NCBI GenBank assembly: GCA_038501625.1
Contig: JAZAYU010000062.1
Location: forward strand, 2,989,265 to 3,053,264
Direction of reading: 5' to 3'
Source: Corbicula japonica
Lineage: Eukaryota > Mollusca > Bivalvia > Venerida > Cyrenidae
DNA length: 64,000 nt
Made by a program: the position numbers and the translations under genes. The notes beneath the pieces were generated by a model. It was not told where the DNA came from and searched no databases. It worked only from the letters and a program-made list of their open reading frames with translations. Shown piece after piece: positions 1-11,488 of the stretch. Position 1 is the stretch's first letter. Every line of letters begins with the position of its first letter.

Positions 1-2476
1 ATTTCATGATGAAAAACGAAAGTTGTATGTACATGTTCCCTATTACATTAATACAGCGAGCAATAATTTTTTCCTGTATAGTAGTCACGTGACTGAATAG
101 GGGAGGTAACCGAAAAATTCACCGAATTATTGGAAAGGCGTATAGCTATAATGTTTGAACAAATCAATCAGCAGGATATATCACTTTTTTTCGTCATTGT
201 CATAGAATATAATTTGAATTAATTTCTATTTTCTGTCATCTTTTGCAAAGGCGGTTTACGTTTCATATAGTGAATACGATATATACTTTGACATGTTTTA
301 TTCACATTTGTGAAACTGAACAAAAATGAAATATTTATTGCTCGTTTTCATCAAATGCCGCCGACGTGTTACATAAATAAAACAATACTTTATCGTTAAA
401 TATCTTCATTATTGTGATGACTTTTAAGAACACATTAATAATATCTATCAGTGATAAACCAACAGTCTTACTGCACTATCAAAATGGACCGTCTAAAAAG
501 TTCTATAGCGGATTGGACAGTGTGATTTAAAACAGCTCGTCGACCTTTGTGGATATATCTTTTCGACCTTCTCTAACAAGGTTACCTAATTAGTCTGCTA
601 TTTTGTCATTAACCTTATCTTTGGTTATCCTCCAAGTTCTTTTACAAAAGGTTCTGGCATGATCAAAGTATTTAGGTGTCTATGTTCATGTCCGATTTGA
701 CATTTTTGAAAGAGATCATTTAAGGCCAATATGTACTGGACTGGAGGCGATTTTAAAAGGTTGTACGGCGTGACTAAAATACCGATCTTGTGACAAGAAA
801 GGTCCTCTAGGGTCACTCAACTTCATCTCAGGTTTAATACGCTATCTGGTATTTCTGATTATCTCTTGATCTTTACAACTTCTTAAATGTATAAACACGT
901 TGAATTGTTAACAAATGGTATCTGCCGGCTACTCAAATGTCGCGAAGTCAATATGAAGAAATATCAAGGGTATAGGTTAAAGATATAAATCAATTTAATC
1001 AGAATTTAATCTCACCTTTGTAAAACCCTCCGTTTGAGATATGGATCTGTTGAAACTACAAAGTATAGTTGTCTCCGCCAACCCTTAGCTAATAACACCA
1101 ATAAACAATACAGGCATGTGTGCCCTTCTTGTGCCTATGTCATAGATGCATAATTAGCCTTTCAACCTGCTATTTGCATGTATTGAACCGAACACCTGGC
1201 CTTTCTGGGAGCTGTTATAAACATGTGATGGATTCGTTGATAGGGACTTAGAAACCTCTTATTGATGTTTTCTATAAGATGGCTCGGCTAATGATAGAAG
1301 GGTGGGAGTACCGTAGATAGATGATGACATGGCAATATATACAAATAGTGTGTAATGATCTGTATGTGATTTATGACATTAGCCGACGCTTGACAGACTT
1401 AATTAAAAAGCACAATCAGCAGTTTGTCATGTACAAAGTAATTGATAATACATTAAACAGTTTTACATCAGTATTTTTTAAACATCACGCGATGAAAGCT
1501 TTTAATTGAGTTTTCAAATGGAGACTTAATCTAACAAATTGATAAGTTGAATACATGAATGGTAACCTTTGAAAGTTGTAACTTTTAGTCGGTAAAGAAT
1601 AAAAATGCAGAAAAGGTTGGATAGTCCTTTTATTTGACTGTAATGGAAATCCAAGTTAATTCACACGCAACCAAGTGGCTTTTATATATCATTCGACACA
1701 AAGTTCTACAATTATACAATGGGTTGTAGTAAACGAAAGAAATATGTGCGGAAAGAATAAGAATATGAAAGAGGATATCAAGATATTATTATCACGACAA
1801 TATGCCACAATGACTATCGTTAGCATAGTCGAATGCTGACGAACTTAACAATCTGGGATAGTAAAACAAATTATTACTTTTTCATTCTGCTCTACTAACT
1901 AATAATTTATTGTCAATACCTTTCCATTCCGCTTTCGTTCAACTTTTCTCATCAACCGTTTCGTACGATCAAGCTTCGAAACGTAATCATGTTGCACAGA
2001 ACATCTTTAACAACGGTAAAGTTTGTCTTCTAGTAAATTATTGTTATTTTATAATAATCATGGCTCATTTATCAAGAACCTATTATATTTGATATTATCC
2101 AGTTATGTGTGAACGCACTAATTTGAATTTGGTAATACGCGGAAACGAGTAAGAGGTTTATTTAAACGTGAAAGTTCTATAAAAAGCGGATTTAGGTGTG
2201 AATTCTTATACTGGACATTTACATGGTTAGGTTTATACTATGATGTGTAACAATATTGCATTAGAACCATAATAAAATGTCCAAACCCCAAGCTGTAGAA
2301 ATAATTTGAAAATATATTTATCATGTGTACACGCACTGATCAGGCTATAGACTGCTCGTAGGATAGCTTATACTTTCAACTTCGACTATAATATTTACAC
2401 AGTGTTTCAAAAAGAATGTATTCACACACCTGTATCGAGTGCAGCGAGAACATGATGATAGCATTAGTCACATAAT
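1..2476. other. AT-rich non-coding stretch, nothing recognised
   Basis: No open frame here resembles a known protein and the longest are about 60 codons with no conserved motif. I see no RNA gene, tandem array or clear inverted repeat. It is best treated as intergenic or intronic sequence. Confidence 0.6.
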
Positions 2477-3125
2477 AAGGGCGCAGGGGACAGTTTCCGA
2501 GGCTTCCGCCAGAGTTTGGGAACCCGTGCAAGTTTACTTTGACCGAAAATAAAAACTTTGCACAGCTAAAATTGTGTTGTTGTACTTTCTGTGTTGCAGG
2601 GGTCTAGCTTTTTACAAACCACAACCAACTGTTCCACAGAACCAGTCATTTGAACTACACAGGCATTTAAAGTCACCCCAAGTCCTGATTTTCCAATGCA
2701 AATTTGGCCGGAATTCTACATATTTGAGAACCTGCAAAATATTTCCTGCAATGATTTTGCAAATAAAACCCCTTTCATGCTAATATTTTATGTGTCCCTA
2801 ATCTCCCAAGCAGCTGGAAAGTGTCTCCCATCCGTCTCGATTTTTCAGCATTTGACATTGAAATACCTCACCCCCAAATTATTCTCAAATTCAGCCCGGC
2901 CGAATGCGTTTTCATCCGGCTACTGTTCAACTCAGAACATACAAAGCTAGCATCAATGCATTTGAGCCACTGTGATCAGATTTCACATTTCATATACTAT
3001 ACAATATTTTAAAAGAATATGTCATCTTTAATTCAAACAATGATTTTAATGCATTTTAATCACTGCTACCCCAAATACTTAGAAAATCGACCGGGACCAA
3101 AGTGCGAAACTATCCCCTGCCCCTT
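2477..3125. mobile_element. Possible DNA-transposon remnant with imperfect TIRs
   Basis: The left edge at 2477-2497 reads AAGGGCGCAGGGGACAGTTT. The right edge at about 3105-3125 is its imperfect inverse complement, containing GAAACTATCCCCTGCCCCTT. The roughly 650 bp between them encode nothing recognisable. The arrangement suggests a non-autonomous terminal-inverted-repeat element, but I could not define a target-site duplication. The class is unknown. Confidence 0.4.
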
Positions 3126-3284
3126 AAAGTCCAAATAAAATAAGGCGTTACATGACTAAATAAGTCAAAGCGCAAAGCATTGTCTTATTGGGTATAAAAG
3201 GCCTTAAACATAACAATTATCATAATTATGATTGTTAGTTTTCTATTTTAAAAAAACGAGAACCCGGGCAAACCACTCTCTCAA

Positions 3285-4300
3285 AATGCCATGGTCAGTG
3301 GTCTCAGGTCAGCGTCCTCGGAGCCGCCGTTGTTAGTATCCCCAGAAAAAAGTGAAATATGCATATCAGGAATGGCCACATCCAGCAGAAACAGCCTCCC
3401 ACATAGCGAAAAAGGAATCAAACATGTCGTTATTTGTGACCTTACAACAACCATGGCGAAGTCAGTGATCTTGAAACAACCATGTCAGAGTCAGTGACCT
3501 TGTAACAACCATGTCGTGGTCAGTGACCTTGGAACAATCATGTCGAAGTAAGTGACCTTTTGTGCAGCCGTTATGAATAGCCTCGTATAGCTGTAGTCAG
3601 ACTCATTCGTGCTAAGTGGCTTCGAAACAGCCGTTTTAAAAATCCTCGTAACAGCCTTGTTAAGTTTAACCGTTTCAGTGGCTTCGGTACAGCGGTCCGT
3701 TGCCTCAAAGAGGCAGTGTGCACTGGGCTCGGACATCAGTGATAAGCGTCTTCGGAACGGTTCTAATCAGTCCCATCAGAACCGCCAGTGGTCTCGGAAC
3801 AGCAACGTGCAGTAGCGTCTGAAATATTCGTTGTTAATTGCCTCGGAATAGCCGCCGTCAATAGCCTCTAAACAGCACCGTTCAGTAGCGGAAGATTTAT
3901 TATAAATTTGCTTCGGAACAGCCTGGAACAGGAAGGTCGGGATCAGCTATTCAAAGTAGCCTCTAAAAGGCCGCGGTTGTAATTTGACGTGGTAATTTGC
4001 CTTGTAGCAAATTGGTCTGTCACCTCAGATCAGCCAAAGTCAATAAAAACGGAACAACCGAGGTCAGTGGTTTCAGAACATTCTTGGTAAATGCTTAGAA
4101 CATCCATGATCATTGGCGTTGGAATAGCCATGGTCGAGTTAGTGAGAAAATCGTTTGTCAGTGACCCCATTATAGCAGTTTTATGTGATACAGCCGTGGT
4201 AAGTGAAACTGAAGTCGTGTTCAACGGCTCTGAGCAACCGTGGTTAGTGAATCTAACTGGAACTGAAGTCGTGGTCAGTGGCCTCAGGGCTGCTGAGGTT
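3285..4300. repeat. Decayed minisatellite, about 29-bp unit
   Basis: A motif of the type GTCAGTGACCTTGGAACA with CCATG recurs through about 1 kb. The best preserved units, between about 3425 and 3560, start AACAACCATG and are spaced 29 bp apart. Units further right are increasingly diverged (CAGTGGCCTCGGAACAGCCG-like). Open frames of 68-93 codons on both strands are by-products of the repeat and carry no protein signature. A SINE-tail fragment interrupts it at 3342-3415. Confidence 0.7.
3342..3415 (-). repeat. SINE-E tail fragment inside the minisatellite
   Basis: This segment contains GAAATATGCATATCAGGAAT, a CCACATCCAGCA segment and CAGCCTCCCACA. It is the inverse complement of the conserved tail of the SINE-like family whose fullest copy is at 41380-41980. 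Its edges coincide with loss of the 29-bp periodicity, so it looks inserted. Confidence 0.5.
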
Positions 4301-7248
4301 TTTACATTCATTTTACAAAACGACTAATAGCGTCAATGAATTATGAGGAGGTTTATTAATGAAATTTAAAATTATCCCGCAGTTGGTTCGAAATATTTTA
4401 TAGATCTATTACGAGTTTAAGGTTCGGATGAAAACAATTAATCCGCAAACAACGGTCGAATTACCGCCCGAAATCAGTTCACGGTCCTAAAATTCTCACC
4501 TTATAAATATACAGTAAATATTTGAAATCCCGCCTTAAAGCTTTAGTATAAAATATAATGTAATTATTGAAGCAAGATAGCATTGTGGCAGTTGAACGTT
4601 TGTGCAACAAGCTAAGTACAAATGATTTAATCTTCGGAATGAATAGATTGTGGTTAACGATAATTGAATTCACGTGCACTATTATATACAAAGTATATAT
4701 TATATAAATTGCTGAGTCAGTTGCTGATTTACTTGCATTTTATTGCAAGTGTGTTTGATGAGGCTGTGCAGCAAATGGCTTCAACATTGCCTCGGGTTCT
4801 TTTGTATAATTGCCTACCAACCAAACCACAGTAAGCTTCCCCTTTTAAAGGATGTTTTCGGATCAATAATATGATTCTTCGGCTACACCTAGGTATACGA
4901 TACTCCCTCTTAAATGAGAAGAAGATGTTAAATCCTTAAATACGTACATTACAAGGAGATAATCACTCAAAAGTCAACAAAGTGCGAAAGCCTCAAGGGG
5001 TGCAGGTAACCACAGTCTTCTAATATTAACAGCGCTTCTGCGTAACGAAATTGTGTAAGCGCAATGTTATGCTTGCAAAAAGTAGCAATGCAAGGTGGAA
5101 GAGACTACCAAGATTTGGCTAATATTACAATAATACAATCATGCATATGATTTTTGAAGGATCGTGAAACTCGTCGACGAGATGTTTTAGAATTCTGTCG
5201 ACATTATCATCAACACCATCGTCAGTAGCAGCAAAAGCAGCATAATAATAACTTAAAGCGAAATTATGAACGTCTTTATTATCATCATTATCACCAAACC
5301 GTCATTTCTATCTTGATCACACTTTGTGTGGTCATTATCTTTATCGTTCGTTCCATCTGTTCTACTTACTATCTTTTTTTTTTGTTTTAGTTTTCTGTTT
5401 GAAAAGTGGAGTTTATAAACAATACAACTCATCATCTCACTGATGTCGAGCTTATGAATTTCAAAGAAAATAAGCAACTAAAGTATTAATTGTTTTTGAC
5501 AACGTATAAATAAGTTCGCGCATGACCTGTTTGCATTTTGGCGTCTGGTTTGCATATAGACACTGCATGTCAAGTTGTAGAGGAGATGAAGATTCCTATT
5601 TTGATGAAATATGCTAAAAGGGTGCGACAGCTTATAATCTACGCCGATATGATATTTCTTCAGATCGTGCGATTTCTTTTTGAGACTATAAGCACTGTTA
5701 TCCAAAATTAATTTGGCGGGAAAATTTGATTTGTTGGCACCCATAAAACAATTAGTTATCACAGATCAGGTCCAGCTATATTCATTTAATTTATTTTAAG
5801 GCATAACCGTATGATTTTGGCACCGTAAAAAGGATGATACATGTTTACATTCCTTTTGCACCAGAGTTATTGCAAATTCTAAACTCAGTTGAACTACGCA
5901 TACAAAAATCGAGTGAGATCTTTTCATGTGTTTACAGTTATCTGTTTTTGTTTAAAGCTAAATAAACATGTGCTTTCATTTTCTTAATCTAAACGATTGC
6001 TAAAAAGATTTACAAATGATCATTTGTTAGTTAGCTATTTACTCTTAAAGTTGACTTCCTAATTAGAAGCTGTTGCAATACTGAATAAATACTCGATAAA
6101 TAATCTTGAAAAAAGAAAAAACATAATATTCTTATTAAAACTTTTAACCGTTTGGCGAATACATGTTGGCAGCTATGCCTTTGCAAATTGGTGCTTGTGT
6201 TCAATGCTGTTACAATTTATATTGGACGCTCAAAATCGTTGTAGAGAATGATTGATTGATTGAAGTGGTCAGCTGTCGAAAGTTAATTAAAGTATTTTAC
6301 AAATTGGAATTATTAGACTTATACAAAGCGGTTGGCGCATGTCTTAAGTTTAAAATTCAGCAATTTTCGGGTCAAAGGAGATACTGCTTTTTTCAAAGGA
6401 TAAAATACCTATTCAAAGAAAACCAGCAAGAAAAGAAACGGAATACAGTTGTACAAATATAAAGGTCAAATGGGACATTCCACGACTGTTTTGTGAGTAT
6501 GATTGAAAAAAAAACGAATACTGCAGGCAGTACAGAAAATTGTACAGCGAATTCAACTGGCCTTAACTATTGTTACCTTAGCCGAAATCCAAGTTACCAC
6601 ACTCCTTCAATAGGTCACTATAGACCTAACCATAATTATCATAGCACCAACCCTAGTTACATCTAACCTTAATCTAACTTAACTTACCGTAGGGTTCTGT
6701 TATGAAAAAGGGTTACATAAATGTTACTCTTATTACCTGGGCAGATAGTGTTCTTACACTAGTTATAGTTATACTTGGCCTATTTCCGTATCCCGAACTC
6801 TGGATATTCTATGATGTAAACTTGCTATATCTTTGCTTATTCCTTTGTTCCCAAACTGAATCGGAATTTAAATCTTTACTTCTCTTTAAGCTTCTGTTAG
6901 TAACCCCCATACATTATTGCATAGTAATGTAAAGTTCATTTGACATCCATCAAGGCATTTGAAAAAAGGCTTGGTAGGCCTATAATAGATACCGGATAAA
7001 GTTAGAAACAGCATGCCCCAGGTCGATATATAGACTACTAAATGAGATATTCTCAATGGCTGCCAATTTAAAAAGTTTAGCGGGTTAAGCATGCAACATT
7101 TTTCAAAGTTTTGCACAGAGATCAAACAAACATTAACAAACTATTCCGGGCGATGACTTTGGCAAAATCTAGAGTAGGTTTCTAGGTGGTGTCTGTCAGA
7201 TGGTCACACTTCATTTCAAATGTCATACTGTCTGATTGGTAATATTAA
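4301..7248. other. AT-rich non-coding stretch, nothing recognised
   Basis: Only short open frames up to 94 codons with biased composition occur. No domain, RNA gene or strong repeat was identified. Confidence 0.55.
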
Positions 7249-8040
7249 CAAGAAATATCTTTAAAAAAAGATAAACGGCGTTGATGGAAAAGATTTATAT
7301 ATAAGAAAGAAAGAAATAAAGAGCGTGCAAAATTTTCGTCTGATGATAATACGTCGATTAAAGAAGAATGTCTAATGTTAACTGTATATTTATTCAGTTT
7401 CAATAAAATACCTCTTGTAGAGTTAGTACTAATGACGAATAAATGTTATTAAAATACAATAAATGAAAATAATGACAACTTGTTACAAGAGCGAAATCTA
7501 CCAACTTTTACGTAAATTAACTTAAATAAAAGTGTCCCTCCCGAGTATTGAACCCGGGGCATCCGCTTGAGAGGCGAGTGTGATAACCACTACACCAAGG
7601 CGATTTGAATGTCTGGACTTGAAATTAACAATCAGTATCAAAGGAACTAGAAAGGAACCAGTAAGAACCAGAAATATCTGCACTTCTCTGTCGTTTTACA
7701 CTGTGTATTGTACTCGAGTGTTTACCTGACACCCATGAATATTCCATATAAAATCGTATTTAAGCCATCAATTGACTTAACTGGTTATTTATACCGTAAA
7801 TATCTTTTTCTCCAATACAATTATCGCTTTTAAAAACGAAAATGCCCGAACATATAAGTGCCATGTTAATACTAACACACAATATAAAAATCGTTACGGT
7901 AATCATTAACGAGACCCACTAATAACCAATCAAAATTATCTATTTGATTTTCCCGCTGCATAATAAGTTTTATTTACAATATTTCATTGATCGAAAAACT
8001 AGGTCAAAAGTGAGCTTAGACAGCTAACACCGAAAAATAT
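7249..8040. repeat. Dispersed repeat C, copy 1, carrying a tRNA-like sequence
   Basis: This 790-bp segment aligns collinearly with 59813-60868, from the shared start AACAAGAAA followed by AGATAAACGGCGTTGATGG to the shared end AGACAGCTAA...CCGAAAAAT. Similarity covers the tRNA-like core (7533-7603), about 280 bp on one side and 430 bp on the other. It is therefore a larger dispersed repeat rather than a simple tRNA-headed SINE. No coding capacity was seen. Confidence 0.75.
7533..7603 (-). tRNA. tRNA-Glu(CTC)-like sequence, probably a pseudogene in repeat C
   Basis: Read on the minus strand, it has a D-arm region with GGTGTAGTGGTTA and an anticodon loop CTCTCAA giving anticodon CTC (Glu). The T arm has CCGGG paired with CTCGG around TTCAATA. 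The internal B box GGGTTCAATAC is near consensus. The outer pairs of the acceptor stem do not match well and the sequence sits inside a dispersed repeat. I infer a tRNA-derived or decayed copy rather than a working tRNA gene, though polymerase III activity remains possible. Confidence 0.55.
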
Positions 8041-9136
8041 AAATTATGTGCTAGTGTCACTGAGATTTCAATAAAGGTCATTCTGACTGTGCGATATCGA
8101 GACTGGTATGTCTACCAGTCCAACATTGAAGTAATAAAATAGAAAAATAATACCTGTAGTTACAAGACGTAAATACGTAAATGTATTCGTTATAAATTGG
8201 CCGCCTGTAGGTCAGGCCGTGTTTATATTGTTTTCTGGAGTATATATAAAAAACATTTCTTCAACATGTGAAATGTACGATAGAAAAAAAAGCCAAGGTC
8301 AGAAAACAGACTAAACAGTCAGGCGCTGAAAACTTTATATGAACAAATGCAAAAAGATTAAACTACAATTATTTAATTAAAACGAAACCTTCGGGTCAAA
8401 CGTTTTACGTAGGTGTACCAATTCAACATTTGCCTCTCACTTGATTTGGAGAATTAACATCATCGTAACCACACACTAGGCACCGAATACCTTGCCCAGA
8501 GTGACATGGAAAGTAAAGTGCTGCAAAAACTTCACAAGCAGTAAACGAATATTCCAAGATTAGATCACCAATTCAATGATAAGAATAAAAGATAATGACG
8601 AGTACCAAAGTTTCAAATCCGTCTTGCATTACACGCTCATGGAAAGACATTTTATTACCAGTAAAAGCATGTGGTAAAACACGAACGCATAGACCATCTT
8701 AAAAGACAGGCTGAATGCAGTAAGTACAGTAGTTTTACAAAAGTAACAGACGCTGATTGAACACAGGTGCTGCTATTCTATACCGTTGAAGTTAAAAGGT
8801 TTAAACTCATGTTTAAACCCGATATCTATTCTCACGACCATTATAAAATGCTTAAGGAATAACTCAAATTAATTAAATCTATCAGAATATCTACCAGTCA
8901 CAAATCAATTATGAAATTAAAGGGTAACCTGACCGAAGCCATTTTAAGTCGAGTCGTTTTGAATTCAGCTTATATTATATCTTGTACCAGGGTCTTCCAA
9001 TTGTTACTGTTAGTGACGGATTCATTCGAGCCAAAATATTTTAAATGGATTTGCACGTGATTACTCAATGTAATGTAAACATATTTAGTCGGATATAGCA
9101 ATCTGGCTGGTTTCTACAGAAGGTGAACCATGGCTG
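8041..9136. other. Non-coding stretch, nothing recognised
   Basis: No open frame, RNA gene or clear repeat was seen. Confidence 0.55.
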
Positions 9137-9178
9137 AAGGTTATAAAACTGAGTTTGGAAACCAGTCTCAAATCTCAA
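9137..9178 (+). repeat. Foldback family A, left-half fragment
   Basis: It starts AAGGTTATAAAACTGAG and continues GGAAACCAGTCTCAAATCTC, matching the left arm of the foldback at 25763-25897. The right arm is absent, so it is a half-element. Confidence 0.6.
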
Positions 9179-9399
9179 TTTTTACTTCATTTGTCCATTT
9201 CAACCAGCTGCATATAATATTCCAAATCATTTTGGGCAGTCAACCTTGCGACTCAATTCAGATAAGATCGCAGTTGCATTCGTAAATTATTACGTGTTGT
9301 CCAAACGTAAGAACCATAAATCCATTCCTTGAAACAAATCATAAGTTTAAATATACTCATTGTGAAAGTGGACACACAAACACTTTACCACTGAACACC

Positions 9400-9740
9400 A
9401 TTAAATGTATTAACTCTACCAGCCTAGATCTCTTCACCACTATAAGATCTACTCCACTAACCACTCGACAACTCTACACCAATAACTACGCTATCACTCT
9501 ACAAAACTAACCATAGTTCCACTCTACAAGACATACCATGCTATCACTCAACAACAATAACCATGCTACGGCACTAACCATTATAAATCACCGACCACGC
9601 TCTACCACTAACCTCTCTACACACTCAACACTTTACACCACTAACCACAATACTACACTTACCATTCTACATCACCGACCACTCTCTACCACTTTCCACT
9701 CTACACCACTACCCTCTCTACACCACTTATCATATACTTA
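9400..9740. repeat. Decayed CA-rich minisatellite
   Basis: Variants of CTCTACACCACTAACCA recur irregularly at a spacing of about 20 bp. The 81-codon open frame at 9538-9783, rich in Thr, His and Asn, is a by-product of the repeat. It directly borders the 3' tail of LINE copy 1. Confidence 0.6.
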
Positions 9741-10583
9741 TCTAAAACAAATCAAATCAAATCAAATCATTTTATTGCTTTAAATAAAAAAAACAGGATT
9801 GTTACCACAACAGTACAAAGACAATACAGACATACAAAGCATATTCATGTAGTTACAATCAAAAGTAATAAATAGAGAAATATACAACAAGCGGAGATTG
9901 TTCATCCAGTATGTGGATTTCCATTCCGTAACAGTGCTAGCTTGTTAAGCTATAAACATAACCCTATAACTTTGACAGTCTTAATTGATATAAATTATGA
10001 ATGCTGTAAATGCATATTTTTAAAATATCACTGTCGGTACATGAATTGCCTAAAATAAATTGCAATTTCTCTCCATCATTAAGCAAACTAAATGATGGTA
10101 CACAGTCATTCAACAGATTAACCATATTATTCCTTTCTGTCTGCAGCTCATTACATTTCAAAACAAAGTTGTCTCATCTTCCTCAACTAATTTACAAAGA
10201 GGACAGGTACGCTCCTCTAAAGGGATATTTAGGTGGCGTCCTTTTTCAATTAAGAAATTGCTATTACTTATTCTTAATTTGACAAAAGTGGATACTGCTT
10301 TTCTGTCAGCATTAACTAACAAATATTTTTCTAATTCATATTTTGTTTTAATATTTCTGCAAGTTCTAAGTTTGTTTCCATTTGGTTTTGACTTATCATT
10401 ATGAAGATGGTTTTGCCAAAATGTAATGATGAATCGATCTTTTAATCTTGTAAAAATTGCAGAACGTAACCTTTTTATGGAGAAAGTGCTCTGATTTTGC
10501 CATATATGTTGAAAACCTATTTTGGTTAACATTGTTTTAATGTTAGAACCAAAACCTCTAGTTAATCCAATACTGGTATGATA

Positions 10584-10994
10584 CAGTACTGTGAACGTTT
10601 AAGGTTACAAACGAAACGCACGATACGCGATATACGGACGCACGATACACGATAGACGGACGCACGATACGCGATAGACGGACGCACCATAAACGGTAAA
10701 CGAACGAAACATGATATTGCCGATTCATATCATTTGTGGACGAGATTCCTAAAAATTTGAAAATGCTATCAAAATATAAAATGAATGGTTGAAATTAAAT
10801 CACATAAATTTGCATAAGCAAGTAACTTATTAACGTTGCATGATAAAATTATAAATTAGATGCACGATACACGATATATGGACGCACGATGCACGTTAGA
10901 CGGACGCACGATACACGTTAGACGGACGCACGATACACGATAGACGAACGCACGATAGACGCAAATTTTGTAACATTAAACGTTCACAGTACTG
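10584..10994. mobile_element. 411-bp MITE, TA target site, inserted in LINE copy 1
   Basis: The ends are 28-bp inverted repeats starting CAGTACTGTGAACGTTTAA, with one mismatch by eye. TA dinucleotides lie directly outside at 10582-10583 and 10995-10996, as expected for Tc1/mariner-type insertion. Removing the element plus one TA (413 bp) leaves the two LINE halves in the same reading frame, which supports the boundaries. The interior carries two blocks of a 22-bp unit containing GGACGCACGATACACGATAG. No transposase is present. Confidence 0.85.
10610..10970 (+). repeat. 22-bp minisatellite blocks inside the MITE
   Basis: About four units of GGACGCACGATACACGATAG-like sequence at about 10614-10690 and about five at 10859-10968 are separated by about 170 bp of AT-rich unique sequence. 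Both blocks are in the same orientation. Units differ at a few positions (GATACGCGAT, GATGCACGTT). Confidence 0.75.
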
Positions 10995-11488
10995 TATGCT
11001 TCATGAACAACTGAACTGATCTTACTTGCTAAAATATGGTGCCAAAAGCCAACTGAGTCGTTAAGACCCTGAATGTAAATAGGAAAAGCACCTAGTTCAC
11101 TTAATACTGCCATATTGAATGCAGCTTTATTTACACCAAGAAGCATTTTACAAAATTTGATCTGAATTTTTTCAGGTTCATATGAATGAAACCTTCTTTC
11201 AATCTCATAATTTGTGTGCACCATAGAATCTAAAGTACATACTTCACTACAGTAGAACAGAATTGGTTTAATACGAGCTTCAAATAGTTTTAAATGTGGT
11301 CAAACATTATTGTAGTCAGAAAGTAACTGTTTTCTTATGCAAAATAATTCTTTTAATGCTTTGTTGCACAAATGTTTAGTACTCTGGGTCAAAACACCAG
11401 AAGGTTTAAATATTATGCCAAGATACTTATATTCATCAGTAATACTAAGTTCTGTTCCAGCATACATAAACTTTACGTTTCACTAATA

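Larger units (their letters stand above)
9964..11481 (-). pseudogene. LINE copy 1 ORF2 C-terminal remnant
   Basis: Reading from 11481 downward, the frame gives the post-RT segment with YKYLGI and KALKELF. A TGA follows at 11300-11302, then an open piece at 10976-11224 (IQIKFCKMLLGVNK, then AVLSELGAFPIY). After the MITE the same frame resumes through 10583-10158, with KLRISNSN and ERTCPLCKL. A frameshift near 10160 moves the last part (CNELQTERNN) into another frame ending at 9964. It is non-functional through the stop, the frameshift and the insertion. CPLC...C is the usual C-terminal zinc-knuckle of many APE-type LINEs. No catalytic RT residues are left. Confidence 0.75.
9747..11487 (-). mobile_element. 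5'-truncated non-LTR retrotransposon (LINE copy 1), split by a MITE
   Basis: Minus-strand LINE remnant. Its 3' end (low coordinates) carries a pentanucleotide tail, TTTGATTTGATTTG on the minus strand, at 9747-9770. Upstream lie remnants of the C-terminal part of the reverse transcriptase ORF, including a CPLC...C zinc-knuckle and the segment YKYLGI typical of the region after the RT domain. It is about 95% similar by eye to LINE copy 2 at 11489-12310. A 411-bp element with TA duplications occupies 10584-10994. The 5' end stops against the tail of copy 2. Clade is not resolved. Confidence 0.8.

Noticed and set aside
2574..3012. Overlapping 63-84-codon frames with an upstream splice-acceptor-like TTGCAG
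   Set aside because: They overlap in different frames and lie inside a TIR-bounded element, with no protein signature.
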